A stretch of 35,293 nt of DNA from Clostridia bacterium (GTDB lineage Bacteria; Bacillota; Clostridia; Lachnospirales; Anaerotignaceae). The notes beneath the pieces are model-generated. The model saw nothing but the letters and a program-made list of their open reading frames with translations, was not told where the DNA came from and did no database searches. Below are positions 22,909 through 31,235 of the stretch, in pieces (positions within the stretch are counted from its first letter, which is position 1; each line of letters begins with the position of its first letter). The stretch covers positions 1 to 35,293 of the forward strand of contig CAAEMG010000132.1 of NCBI GenBank assembly GCA_900757025.1, written 5' to 3'. Made by a program: the position numbers and the translations under genes.

Positions 22909-23787
22909 CTAAAAAATCTGAGGTATAATTTTTACCAGTGCCAAGCCAATAGCAAAAGACGCTCCATTTGAAACAAGGCTGTAGCAGAAAACAATTATAT
23001 TTTTAAATCTTTCTTTTTCTTCCAAATTTATAATCTTTTTCAAAACAAAATATTCTATTGCCACAACCGCTGCTTCCATCCAGACATAATTAATCACAAA
23101 CGCCCAATATCCGCTTTTATAATTTATTATATTAAGCAAAACATTAAGCACAACCTGTGTTAAAACATTTACACCTAAAACAGTTAAAAGCTGTTTTTTT
23201 GTTCTTAAACCGAATGCCAAAGCAATAAGCATCTCTGCCAATATGGTTATTGCAATTCTTACAAAAAGTGAAACAAGTTCTTTTTTGAAGTTATAATTTT
23301 CGCTCGTGGTAATACCGCATACAGTGTTTTCACCGGAAACAGCCTCTGTTAAATCGGTTTTAAAATAGCTGTGAAAGGCATATCTTTCACACACTTCGCT
23401 TACGGCATAAGAATTTGTTTCGGGAAAATACACCAATATTTTAAATTTCTTAGGCGGATAATATGTCCAATTAAGTTTTCCGCTTTCAGTACAGTTCTCC
23501 ACATACTGAATAAAATAATATCCGTCCTCGTCTTTATATTCCTCAAATTTTTCCGCAGCCGAAATTATATTTGAGGGCTTATTTTGCATAATATCGCCCT
23601 GTTTTGCGGTATAATACGGCCCGGTTGAGTCATTTTCGGAAAGAAGTGTTACATAATATTCTTTTCCCTGCCCTCCTGTAAATTCCACCTTGACCGATGG
23701 TTTAGGTCCCATATCGGCAAAAGCACAAACAGAAAAAGAAAATGTAAACAGCAAAAGTGCAAATATAAAATTTACGTATTTACGCAT
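22909..23787 (-). CDS. membrane protein of unknown function with an extracytoplasmic domain
   Basis: I do not recognise a named family. The 292-residue protein has an N-terminal signal peptide (about 1-24, ending CAFADMGPKP), a roughly 145-residue exported domain with the opening KPSVKVEFTGGQGKEYYVTLLS, and four hydrophobic segments in the C-terminal 130 residues (about 168-192, 195-220, 224-247, 263-288). Two Cys in the exported part (NCTES and SEVCERY) could form a disulfide. It is flanked by a convergent merR gene and by a dispersed repeat, with no operon partner. An environment-facing sensor or transport accessory is possible, but nothing in the sequence decides it. Confidence 0.7.
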   Translation of the reverse strand: MRKYVNFIFALLLFTFSFSVCAFADMGPKPSVKVEFTGGQGKEYYVTLLSENDSTGPYYTAKQGDIMQNKPSNIISAAEKFEEYKDEDGYYFIQYVENCTESGKLNWTYYPPKKFKILVYFPETNSYAVSEVCERYAFHSYFKTDLTEAVSGENTVCGITTSENYNFKKELVSLFVRIAITILAEMLIALAFGLRTKKQLLTVLGVNVLTQVVLNVLLNIINYKSGYWAFVINYVWMEAAVVAIEYFVLKKIINLEEKERFKNIIVFCYSLVSNGASFAIGLALVKIIPQIF

Positions 23788-23813
23788 ACTTCATCACCCT
23801 TTGTTGTTAAAAT

Positions 23814-23925
23814 AATGGGCTTGGCGAACATTAAGACCTTGGGGCTTTACCCCAATGCCCCACAGGCCTTTAAAAAGGCTTGACCTAAACTTTGATAAAA
23901 CCAAAAATAAATCTTCGTTAAATCA
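23814..23925 (+). repeat. dispersed intergenic repeat, copy 3
   Basis: Begins ATGGGCTTGGCGAAC (23814). A 35-base block (23866-23900, centre GGCTTGACCTAAACTTTG) is repeated inverted at 25738-25772 with a single mismatch. A GGGGCTTTACCCC hairpin lies at 23841-23853. The end (CGTTAAATCAATTTT) resembles the end block of copies 1 and 2 and overlaps the coaBC stop codon. Confidence 0.65.
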
Positions 23926-25122
23926 ATTTTTCTCCATTTTCTTTAATATCTCGTCCAAAATTTTATCGGCAACTTCGTCCTTGCTCATAATCTCCAGCTG
24001 TTTTTCATCGTCATGTGTTATCATTGTCACTATATTTGTGTCTGTTCCGAAGCCTGCACCCTTAACTTTAAGATTATTGGCAACTATCATATCAATATTT
24101 TTTCTTTTGAGCTTTGCACGGCTGTTTTCAAGCATATTTTCCGTTTCCATTGAAAAACCGCATATAAACTGGCCTTTTCTTCTGTTTTCGCCCATATATT
24201 TTATTATGTCTGTTGTTCTGTCCATATCTATTGACATATCGCCGTCTTTTTTCTTTATTTTGTTTTCGGCAACGGTTTTCGGCTTATAATCTGCCACTGC
24301 TGCGGCTTTTATAATTATATCGTTGTCTTTAAATCTACTTTTAAAAGCCTCAAACATATCCCCTGCACTTACAACATTTATTGTTTCCACAAAAAGAGGC
24401 GCTTTAAGGCTTGTCCTTCCGCTTACAAGTGTAACTTTTGCTCCTCTTCTTGCTGCGGCTTTGGCTATTTCGTAGCCCATTTTGCCTGTTGAATGGTTGG
24501 TTATATAGCGTACAGGGTCAATAGCCTCCTGTGTAGGGCCTGCACTTACAATAACATTTTTGCCGACCATATCTTTTTCATGGGCAATTTCATGTATAAC
24601 ATATTCCACAAGGGTTTCCTCCGAAGGCATTTTGCCCTCTCCCGTATCTCCGCAGGCAAGGTGTCCGCTGTCCGGCTTTATAACCGTAAAGCCGTAATGC
24701 TGAAGTTTGCGCAGGTTATCCTGAACAATGTTATTCTGATACATAGCCGTATTCATTGCCGGAGCAATAATTTTTGGACATTTGCAGGCAAGAGCCGTTG
24801 TGGTAAGCATATCGTCGGCTATGCCGTTTGCCATTTTTCCTATAACGTCTGCCGTTGCCGGCGCTATAAGAAATACATCTGCCGCCTTTGCCAAAGAAAT
24901 ATGTGCAACATCAAATTTGAAATTTCTGTCGAAAGTATCCACCATACATTTATCCCCTGTAAGAGTTTCAAAGGTTATGGGTGTTATAAACTGACAGGCA
25001 TTTTCAGTCATTATAACTTTAACATTTGCTCCCTGTTTTAAAAGCATACTTACGCAGTTTGCCATTTTGTATGCGGCTATTCCGCCCGAAACTCCAACAA
25101 GAACAGTTTTTCCTTTAAGCAT
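23923..25122 (-). CDS. coaBC: bifunctional phosphopantothenoylcysteine decarboxylase / phosphopantothenate-cysteine ligase
   Basis: Makes 4'-phosphopantetheine for coenzyme A synthesis: CoaB joins cysteine to phosphopantothenate and CoaC decarboxylates the product. The FMN-binding N-terminal domain (about 1-185) has VSGGIAAYK, His74 in FDVAHISLAKAADV, APATADVIGKMANG, the AMNTAMY motif and the Cys157 flap (GHLACGDTGEG). The C-terminal CoaB domain starts NVIVSAGPTQEAIDPVR, has NHSTGKMG and the KIKKKDGD lysines. AAGGTGG precedes the ATG. It is a single-gene unit; its promoter within 25123-25330 is not clear, though TATAAT at 25295-25300 (minus) is a candidate -10. Confidence 0.94.
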   Translation of the reverse strand: MLKGKTVLVGVSGGIAAYKMANCVSMLLKQGANVKVIMTENACQFITPITFETLTGDKCMVDTFDRNFKFDVAHISLAKAADVFLIAPATADVIGKMANGIADDMLTTTALACKCPKIIAPAMNTAMYQNNIVQDNLRKLQHYGFTVIKPDSGHLACGDTGEGKMPSEETLVEYVIHEIAHEKDMVGKNVIVSAGPTQEAIDPVRYITNHSTGKMGYEIAKAAARRGAKVTLVSGRTSLKAPLFVETINVVSAGDMFEAFKSRFKDNDIIIKAAAVADYKPKTVAENKIKKKDGDMSIDMDRTTDIIKYMGENRRKGQFICGFSMETENMLENSRAKLKRKNIDMIVANNLKVKGAGFGTDTNIVTMITHDDEKQLEIMSKDEVADKILDEILKKMEKN

Positions 25123-25376
25123 TTAAAATTCCACCTTTATATAAAAATTCTGTTTAGTTTTGCTTGCAGACAGCAGAAAAGCACTTTCTAAACCAAGTGT
25201 GGCTTTTGGGTAAAAATATATGCCTTTTACCGTCAACGAAGCCTCTGCAAAAAATTAATTTTTTTCATCAAATTAAATAAAAGCATTTGATTTGATTATA
25301 GCAGATTGAAGATATATTTGCCACAGTGAAGGCAATTTTTGATTTTATTTCGTATTTATAAATATCCCGCTTTTCT

Positions 25377-25405
25377 TTGACTTTTAATATAGTTTTTAAT
25401 ACAAT
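25377..25405 (+). promoter_or_regulatory. promoter of the small membrane protein gene
   Basis: TTGACT (25377-25382), a 17-base spacer and TACAAT (25400-25405), about 27 bases before the ATG. The 309-base gap 25123-25431 otherwise holds only the coaBC leader and AT-rich DNA. Confidence 0.65.
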
Positions 25406-25431
25406 ATAATCATAGAAACGGAGGCAGCAAA

Positions 25432-25698
25432 ATGAACGATAAAGACTTTAATTCCATGCGCCAGCAGCACAGCAGTTTATTTGCAAGAGATGAAAACAAC
25501 GGCAAATCGCCTTTGGCAAATCTTTTAAGCAAACGTATAATAAATCCTTCGGGAAACAAAAAAAGAACAGCCGTTGACGGCCAGCCAAACGGTACTGAAA
25601 AGAAACCCAAAACAGCAATATGGTGGATGATTATGATTTTCTGTATAGTTTACGGAATAGAAATTGTATATAACGCAATGTTAAACGGGCCGCAATAA
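25432..25698 (+). CDS. small single-pass membrane protein of unknown function
   Basis: An 88-residue protein with a good GGAGG site and its own promoter. The N-terminal 60 residues are polar and probably disordered (rich in Asn, Lys and Gln); one hydrophobic segment follows (about 62-83, AIWWMIMIFCIVYGIEIVY). With a basic KKPK before the helix, the N-terminus should stay inside the cell. No family is recognised. The clear promoter and ribosome-binding site argue that it is a real gene. Confidence 0.65.
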   Translation: MNDKDFNSMRQQHSSLFARDENNGKSPLANLLSKRIINPSGNKKRTAVDGQPNGTEKKPKTAIWWMIMIFCIVYGIEIVYNAMLNGPQ

Positions 25699-25704
25699 AT
25701 ATAT

Positions 25705-25823
25705 AAATTTTGATTTGACGAATACATTCTCTTTTGCTTTTATCAAAGTTTAGATCAAGCCTTTTTAAAGGCTTGCAGGGTGTGGGTCGGCGTCCCACGG
25801 TTTTAGACTCTTTGCCAAACCAT
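25705..25823 (-). repeat. dispersed intergenic repeat, copy 4 (inverted)
   Basis: Read on the minus strand it starts ATGGTTTGGCAAAGAGT (from 25823), contains the 35-base block shared with copy 3 (25738-25772) and ends near GTCAAATCAAAATTT (25705-25720), like copies 1 and 2. It therefore links the two subtypes of the family. Confidence 0.65.
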
Positions 25824-25839
25824 AATTTAACAGCCAAAA

Positions 25840-25867
25840 AATCCGCCATAAACTGCGGATTATTTTT
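25840..25867 (+). terminator. terminator before pepD
   Basis: AATCCGC (25840-25846) and GCGGATT (25855-25861), followed by ATTTTTAT. It probably ends transcription from the small membrane protein gene. Confidence 0.6.
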
Positions 25868-25920
25868 ATACACGGAATAAACCCATTACTTTATGGGAAA
25901 ACTTTTTAAGGAGGACAAAG

Positions 25921-27366
25921 ATGAGTGACTACGAACTTTTAAAACCACAAAAAGTATGGAACTTTTTTAAACAAATAAACGATATTCCAAGAGGCAGCGG
26001 AAACGAAAAAGCCGTAAGCGATTATTTCGTTCAGTTTGCCAAAAAAAGAAACCTCTGGGTTCATCAAGATGAAAGTTTCAACATTATTATAAAAAAAGAC
26101 GGCACAAAGGGCTATGAAAACAGCCCCGCCGTTATAATACAGGGTCATATGGATATGGTATGCGAAAAAGTAAAGGAAAGCACACACGATTTTATGAAAG
26201 ACCCTATCAAAATGCTTGTTAAAGGCGACATGGTTACAGCCGATGGAACAACCCTCGGTGCAGATGACGGCATAGCCGCCGCTATGGGTCTTGCCATACT
26301 TGACAGCGATAATATTGCACACCCTCCTATTGAGCTTGTGCTTACAACAGACGAGGAAAGCGGCATGGGAGGTGCAAGAAACCTTGATACAAGCCTTTTA
26401 CAAGGCAGACGCCTTATAAACATAGACTCTGAAGAAGAAGGACATATTCTCACCTGCTGTGCAGGAGGATTGAGGGCAAAAATAACCCTTCCCCTTCAAA
26501 AACAGCCTGCCGATGAAACTTTTTCGGCTTTTAAAATCATAATTTCAGGCTTAAAAGGCGGACACTCCGGCTCAGACATACATCTTCAAAGAGCAAGTGC
26601 AAACAAACTTATGGGCAGAGTTTTAAACACTGCATTAAATGAGCTTGGCGGTTTTCTTGCAGAAGTAAACGGCGGAAACATGGACAACGCCATTACAAGA
26701 GACGCAGAAGCCGTTGTGCTTGTGCGTAACGGCGAAAAGCTTGCCGAAGAGCTTGAAAAGCTTGAAAATATTTTCAGAAACGAATATAAAAATGTTGACG
26801 ACGGCATAACAATTTCGGCAGAAAAAATAAATGCTCCGAAAGAAGTTATGACTGCCGAAACAGGCAAAAAAGCCGTAAACGTGCTTATGCTTATTCCTTT
26901 CGGCGTTGAAACAATGAGCATGGAAATAAAAAGCCTTGTGGAAAGCAGCAGCAATATAGGCATAGTTCGCACAAACGAAAACGAAATAACATTCGATTCT
27001 GCCGTAAGAAGCTCCGTAAATTCAAGAAAATGGCTTATATGCGACAAAATGCAGGCTATAGCCGACCTTTGCGGAGGAAAATTTGAACAGAGAAACGAAT
27101 ACCCTGCATGGGAATACAAAGAAAATTCTCCTTTAAGAGATATTCTTTCGGAAACCTATGAAAAAATGTTCTGGCAGAAGCCTCATATTGACGCTATACA
27201 CGCCGGCCTTGAATGTGGTCTTTTCTGCGGAAAAATGCCCGACTGCGACATGGTTTCAATAGGCCCCGAAATGGCAAACGTACACACTCCAGACGAGGTT
27301 ATAAGCGTTTCCAGCGTTGAAAGAACATACAACTATCTTTTGGCTGTACTCAAAAATCTTAAATAA
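25921..27366 (+). CDS. pepD: aminoacyl-histidine dipeptidase (beta-Ala-His dipeptidase, M20 family)
   Basis: Zinc aminopeptidase of the M20C group, cleaving Xaa-His and many other dipeptides in the cytoplasm. The N-terminal LKPQKVWNFFKQINDIPRGSGNE is the family start. Metal and catalytic residues are His76 and Asp78 (QGHMDMV), Asp115/116 (GADDGIA), Glu145/146 (TTDEESGMGG) and Asp169 (NIDSEEEGH), with the C-terminal His in IHAGLECGLF. The 481-residue length is normal. AAGGAGG precedes the ATG. It heads a run of four plus-strand genes. PepD can release beta-alanine from carnosine-like dipeptides, which may matter for the ammonia-lyase nearby; that link is speculative. Confidence 0.92.
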   Translation: MSDYELLKPQKVWNFFKQINDIPRGSGNEKAVSDYFVQFAKKRNLWVHQDESFNIIIKKDGTKGYENSPAVIIQGHMDMVCEKVKESTHDFMKDPIKMLVKGDMVTADGTTLGADDGIAAAMGLAILDSDNIAHPPIELVLTTDEESGMGGARNLDTSLLQGRRLINIDSEEEGHILTCCAGGLRAKITLPLQKQPADETFSAFKIIISGLKGGHSGSDIHLQRASANKLMGRVLNTALNELGGFLAEVNGGNMDNAITRDAEAVVLVRNGEKLAEELEKLENIFRNEYKNVDDGITISAEKINAPKEVMTAETGKKAVNVLMLIPFGVETMSMEIKSLVESSSNIGIVRTNENEITFDSAVRSSVNSRKWLICDKMQAIADLCGGKFEQRNEYPAWEYKENSPLRDILSETYEKMFWQKPHIDAIHAGLECGLFCGKMPDCDMVSIGPEMANVHTPDEVISVSSVERTYNYLLAVLKNLK

Positions 27367-27388
27367 ATATGAAAGATAAGTGATTTAC

Positions 27389-28549
27389 ATGAAGCTGCCT
27401 TTTGACAAAGACTATTTTAAAATTTCGCTTTATGCTGTGTTGTCGTCTTTTTCCGTATGCTTTGCGGTTTTTATAATGATAAACGCTGCCGAAATACTGC
27501 ATATTTTGCTGAAATTTATATTAAAATGTCTGTCATTGGCAGCTCCTGTTTTTATAGGTGTTATAATTGCCTTTCTTCTTGAGCCTATGGCAAATTTTTA
27601 TGAAAAACTTTTAGGCATAAAAACTTCAAAAAAGCATTTTTTCGCCGTTATTTTTTCTTTTATTACGGTTTTTGCCGTTATTGCCCTTCTCGGCTCGGCA
27701 GTTTTTAAAAGTGCGGGTTCGGCAGATATAAGTGAACTTTCGGAAAAAATAAATTACATGGCATCACAGTTTTTTTCAAAAATAAATTCACTTCAAAAAA
27801 ACATAGGCAAAGCTGGCATTTTTTCATCATTTAACGGCGTTTTAAATTATTTTTTAAATGAATTTCAAACAAGAATTTTTCGTTTTGCACCTTTTGCCGT
27901 ACAGTCGGTTTCATCTTTCGGAAAAATAATATTAAACACTTCCCTTGGGGCTGTTTTATCTTTTTATTTTCTCTATGAAAAAGAAAAACTGCTTTTTCGA
28001 CTTAAAGATATAAACTATGCTCTTTTTCCAAAAAAGATTGCCGACTGCATGGTTATATTTTTTAGGGATATAAAAAATATTTTTTCCGGCTATATATCGG
28101 GGCAGCTTACAGACGCATTTATTATGGCTGTGCTGTTTTCGGTATGTTTTTATTTTGGAAAAATAAAATATGCCGTTTTTATAGGAATTATTTCAGGCTT
28201 TTTCAATTTAATTCCGTATATAGGAGCAGTGGCGGCAGCAGTTTTGTCTGTTCTTGTTTCCCTTACAGACGGCGATATTTCAAAAGCCATATATTCTCTT
28301 TTGGTTATAATAATCGTTCAGCAGATAGACTCGGCAGTTATTTCCCCGAAAGTTGTTGGAAAAAGCGTACGTCTTCATCCTGTTCTGGTTATAATGTCGC
28401 TTTCGGTTTTCGGCTCTTTAGGCGGCGTTTGGGCAATGATTTTTGCTGTTCCCGTTACGGCGGTTTTAAAGCTGAATTTCGACAGATTCATTAATTTCCA
28501 AAAGAAAAAAAGGCGTTTAAAATTGACATATGACAAAAAACAAATATAA
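27389..28549 (+). CDS. AI-2E family (PerM/YdbI-type) membrane transporter
   Basis: A 386-residue polytopic membrane protein of the AI-2 exporter-like family (formerly UPF0118). The N-terminal pair of helices (about 12-60), the long extracytoplasmic loop, and the C-terminal helix cluster with SGFFNLIPYIGAVAAAVLSVLVS and VQQIDSAVISPKVVGKSVRLHP are family hallmarks. Members export diverse small solutes or ions; the quorum-signal name is not proof of substrate. The frame opens at a GTG (27380), but the ATG at 27389 is the likelier start; the ribosome-binding site is weak. It follows pepD by 22 bases. Confidence 0.85.
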   Translation: MKLPFDKDYFKISLYAVLSSFSVCFAVFIMINAAEILHILLKFILKCLSLAAPVFIGVIIAFLLEPMANFYEKLLGIKTSKKHFFAVIFSFITVFAVIALLGSAVFKSAGSADISELSEKINYMASQFFSKINSLQKNIGKAGIFSSFNGVLNYFLNEFQTRIFRFAPFAVQSVSSFGKIILNTSLGAVLSFYFLYEKEKLLFRLKDINYALFPKKIADCMVIFFRDIKNIFSGYISGQLTDAFIMAVLFSVCFYFGKIKYAVFIGIISGFFNLIPYIGAVAAAVLSVLVSLTDGDISKAIYSLLVIIIVQQIDSAVISPKVVGKSVRLHPVLVIMSLSVFGSLGGVWAMIFAVPVTAVLKLNFDRFINFQKKKRRLKLTYDKKQI

Positions 28550-28571
28550 TGTTTTTTAGGTGATTTAATTT

Positions 28572-29291
28572 ATGGATAACAGACTTGTAAGAACACAAAT
28601 GCTTCTTGGAGAAGAAGCAATGGAAAAGCTTAAAAACAGCACTGTTGCCGTTTTCGGCATTGGCGGCGTTGGCGGATATGCAGCCGAGGCAATAGCACGA
28701 TGCGGCGTTGGCAAAATAGTGCTTATAGATAACGACACTGTAGACATAAGCAATCTGAACCGACAGATAATAGCTCTTGAAAGCACTGTTGGAATGGCTA
28801 AAACGGAAGTTATGAAAAACCGTATACACGACATAAACCCAAATATAGAGGTTGTGTGTCACAATACGTTTTTTCTTCCCGGTACAACAGGCATAATAAC
28901 AGATGCGCTTGACTATGTAGTTGACGCAATAGACACAATAAGCGGAAAAATAGAAATTATAATACAGTGCAATGAAAAAAACATACCTGTTATTTCTTCC
29001 ATGGGAACAGGCAACAAACTTGACCCTTCACAGCTTGAAATAACCGATATTTACAAAACGTCCGTATGCCCTTTGGCAAAGGTAATGAGAAAAGAGCTTA
29101 AAGAAAGAGGCATAAAACATCTTAAAGTCGTTTATTCAAAGGAACAGCCGAGAAAGCCTATTCTTACGGAAGAACAGGCAAAGGCAGAAAACGAAAAAAG
29201 AAGAAAAACTCCCGCAAGCATATCATTTGTTCCTCCTTCGGCAGGGCTTTTGATTGCTTCGCAGGTTATACGAGATTTAGCGGAGGTGTAA
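28572..29291 (+). CDS. tcdA: tRNA threonylcarbamoyladenosine dehydratase (TcdA/CsdL)
   Basis: A 239-residue E1-like (ThiF/MoeB fold) protein. The nucleotide motif is VFGIGGVGGYAAEAIARCG (about 27-45), then LIDNDTVDISNLNRQIIA and the Asp-rich DYVVDAIDTISGK. TcdA uses ATP to cyclise t6A at position 37 of ANN-decoding tRNAs to ct6A. The C-terminal KTPASISFVPPSAGLLIAS is typical of TcdA and separates it from ThiF and MoeB. It follows the transporter gene by 22 bases and precedes the RseC-like gene by three. Confidence 0.92.
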   Translation: MDNRLVRTQMLLGEEAMEKLKNSTVAVFGIGGVGGYAAEAIARCGVGKIVLIDNDTVDISNLNRQIIALESTVGMAKTEVMKNRIHDINPNIEVVCHNTFFLPGTTGIITDALDYVVDAIDTISGKIEIIIQCNEKNIPVISSMGTGNKLDPSQLEITDIYKTSVCPLAKVMRKELKERGIKHLKVVYSKEQPRKPILTEEQAKAENEKRRKTPASISFVPPSAGLLIASQVIRDLAEV

Positions 29292-29294
29292 AAA

Positions 29295-29735
29295 ATGGCA
29301 GAAAAAGGTTTGGTAACAGAAGAAAAAGGCGACAGCCTTGTAGTTAAAATGAAAAGAAAAGAAGCCTGTGCAAAATGCAGGGCCTGCGTTGCGGGTTTAA
29401 GTGAAAAAGACATGGTGCTTGAAGCGCAAAATCTTTGTTCGGCATCTGTAGGCGACTGGGTTGAGGTTGAGCTTACGCAGGACGGATTTCTTTTTGCCGT
29501 AGGCATAATGTACGGTATTCCTCTTATTGCCCTTATGGCGGGAATATTTATAGGAAACTATATTTTTGCTCCGGCAATAGGCTTAAACGCCGATGCAATA
29601 AGCTTTTTCACAGGAATTATATTTACAGGGCTTGCATATCTTTGGATACGAAGCCAAGAGCCGAGATGGAAAGCAAAAAAAATAACGCCAATGGCTGTAA
29701 AAATAACAACAGCACCTGTTCCGGGCGAAGATTAA
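29295..29735 (+). CDS. SoxR-reducing system / RseC-like membrane protein
   Basis: A 146-residue protein of the RseC/MucC family. A cytoplasmic N-terminal domain carries a Cys cluster (ACAKCRAC, about 24-31) and a fourth Cys (NLCSAS); two membrane segments follow (about 70-92 and 97-115). In Proteobacteria such proteins help Rsx/Rnf reduce SoxR. In Clostridia they are often linked to electron-transfer genes, but none is adjacent here. The gene starts three bases after tcdA with a GGAGGTG site overlapping its end, so it is translationally coupled. Confidence 0.8.
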   Translation: MAEKGLVTEEKGDSLVVKMKRKEACAKCRACVAGLSEKDMVLEAQNLCSASVGDWVEVELTQDGFLFAVGIMYGIPLIALMAGIFIGNYIFAPAIGLNADAISFFTGIIFTGLAYLWIRSQEPRWKAKKITPMAVKITTAPVPGED

Positions 29736-29736
29736 C

Positions 29737-29769
29737 AAAAAGGAGAGATTGAAAAAATCTCTCCTTTTT
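29737..29769 (+). terminator. terminator of the pepD-to-rseC run
   Basis: AAAAAGGAGAGATT (29737-29750) and AATCTCTCCTTTTT (29756-29769) form a long perfect stem with its own T-tail, right after the RseC-like stop. Confidence 0.88.
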
Positions 29770-29773
29770 ATTT

Positions 29774-29880
29774 AGAAATTTTAATTTGGCAAATACACAT
29801 CTTTATAAAAATTCTCTATACTTTTCATTATTTATCATTATGCGTGAAACATAGTGGGGTAGAAGAATTTCATAAACCCA
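29774..29880 (-). repeat. possible fifth copy of the dispersed intergenic repeat
   Basis: AAATTTTAATTTGGCAAATAC (29776-29796) is a degenerate match to the repeat end at 25705-25725. No clear start module is visible, so only the end is shared. Confidence 0.35.
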
Positions 29881-29882
29881 GC

Positions 29883-29907
29883 AAAAAGCCGGCTCAATCG
29901 AGCCGGC
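29883..29907 (-). terminator. terminator of the Gld-like ABC operon
   Basis: GCCGGCTC (29888-29895), loop AATC and GAGCCGGC (29900-29907). On the minus strand TTTTTGC follows. It lies nine bases beyond the DUF4340 gene. Confidence 0.8.
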
Positions 29908-29915
29908 CTTCTTTA

Positions 29916-31235
29916 TTAATAATTTTTAACGGAATTTATAAATTCATCAACCATTTTCTTTCCCGTAACGGCAACTTTTTCTCCGTTTATTTCCGCACCG
30001 CAGTAGTTATCGTCACAGCCGAAAAATTCTATTTTTTCTTTTGTTCCGTCGCTGTAGCTTATTTCCGCCGTAAGAACACTTTCGCCGAAATCTTTCTGAG
30101 GTTTTCCGTCCATTGTAAGGGAGGCAAGTTTTCCGTAAAGTTTGCTGAAATCCTCTGCCGATGTTTCGGCGTTGTCTTTAAACACCTTTGCGTTTGAGCT
30201 GTCTACGGTAAACACATGGCTTGTTCCCTCTGCCGTAAGAGTTACCGATGTTGTTTTTGTAAAAGGTGTATTAACATAATACTTAGATATTATGTCAAAA
30301 ACATCTGCATTATAAATTTTATCGGTTTTTTCTGTGCTTACTGTGCATACATAATCTTTTCCGCTGAATTTTGCATATCTGTAGCCGTTTTCGGCTTCGT
30401 TGCCCACAATTATTCCACATTCATAGCCTTGTGTATCTTTTGTGTCAATCTGCATATAAGGCTTATCAAAGCCATAGGTTTCGTCACTTTCAGGCTCATC
30501 TATAAATTTTTGCGCCGTTATTTCATAAAGCGGAGAACCTATATTTTCAGAAAGAGCATCTGTTACAACAGGCATAGGGCAAACAAAGCCCTCTGCAAGA
30601 ATATATTCTCCCAAGCCGTCCTCAATTTCTCCATCGGGATTAGGCTCTATAACTATTGTGTCTTTTCCCTGTCTTTGAACGGTCATTGTGGAAATCTGTG
30701 AATAATCCACATATGAAGGGTTTTTGTCTCTGTAGTCGCTTATATTCTTTTTAACTGCCTCACCAAGGTCTTTGCTTACGGCATATATTTTGCCCTCCAC
30801 AAGGGCATAGTATCCGCTGTCGCCCATTATTTCATCGCCAATGGTTACGGTATATTCTTTTCCTTCGTCGCTTACTGCCGTAAATGTTACGCCCTTGTCA
30901 ATACCGTATTCAGCCTCGTCGCCCTCGCCTATTTCTTTATCATAAGCGAATGTTTTTACATATGTTGCGGCTCTGTCTATATTTATCTGGCTAAGCTCGA
31001 TATTTTCTTTGCCTTCTATAACCCAGTCGGCACCGTTTTTTACAAACTTGCCGCTTTCGGAAGGCGATGAAATTTCAATTTCAACTATATTTGCCTTGCT
31101 GTCGTTATATATGTTTTGTGCCGTCTGTTCCTGCTTTTCTTCCTCTGTTTTTCTGTTTGAAACCGCAAAATATGCACCGGCAGCAACAACAAGCACTATA
31201 ACGCCTATAATTAAGTTTCTAAGCTGCTTACTCAT
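29916..31235 (-). CDS. DUF4340 domain protein of a Gld-like ABC system
   Basis: A 439-residue protein with one N-terminal membrane segment (about 7-26) and a large exported part. It carries the repeated beta-rich modules of DUF4340 (for example FVKNGADWVIEGKENIELSQ, then YGIDKGVTFTAVSDEGKEYTV and GDSGYYALVEGKIYAVS). Such proteins are found as the last partner of GldA/GldF/GldG-like ABC systems outside Bacteroidetes. Its start overlaps the end of the GldG-like gene by four bases (ATGA type). Function is unknown; a role with the exported GldG-like domain at the cell surface is inferred from coupling. Confidence 0.82.
   Translation of the reverse strand: MSKQLRNLIIGVIVLVVAAGAYFAVSNRKTEEEKQEQTAQNIYNDSKANIVEIEISSPSESGKFVKNGADWVIEGKENIELSQINIDRAATYVKTFAYDKEIGEGDEAEYGIDKGVTFTAVSDEGKEYTVTIGDEIMGDSGYYALVEGKIYAVSKDLGEAVKKNISDYRDKNPSYVDYSQISTMTVQRQGKDTIVIEPNPDGEIEDGLGEYILAEGFVCPMPVVTDALSENIGSPLYEITAQKFIDEPESDETYGFDKPYMQIDTKDTQGYECGIIVGNEAENGYRYAKFSGKDYVCTVSTEKTDKIYNADVFDIISKYYVNTPFTKTTSVTLTAEGTSHVFTVDSSNAKVFKDNAETSAEDFSKLYGKLASLTMDGKPQKDFGESVLTAEISYSDGTKEKIEFFGCDDNYCGAEINGEKVAVTGKKMVDEFINSVKNY

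Noticed and set aside
26586..27119. 177-codon minus-strand frame within pepD
   Set aside because: Antisense shadow of a well-supported M20 peptidase; no start signals.
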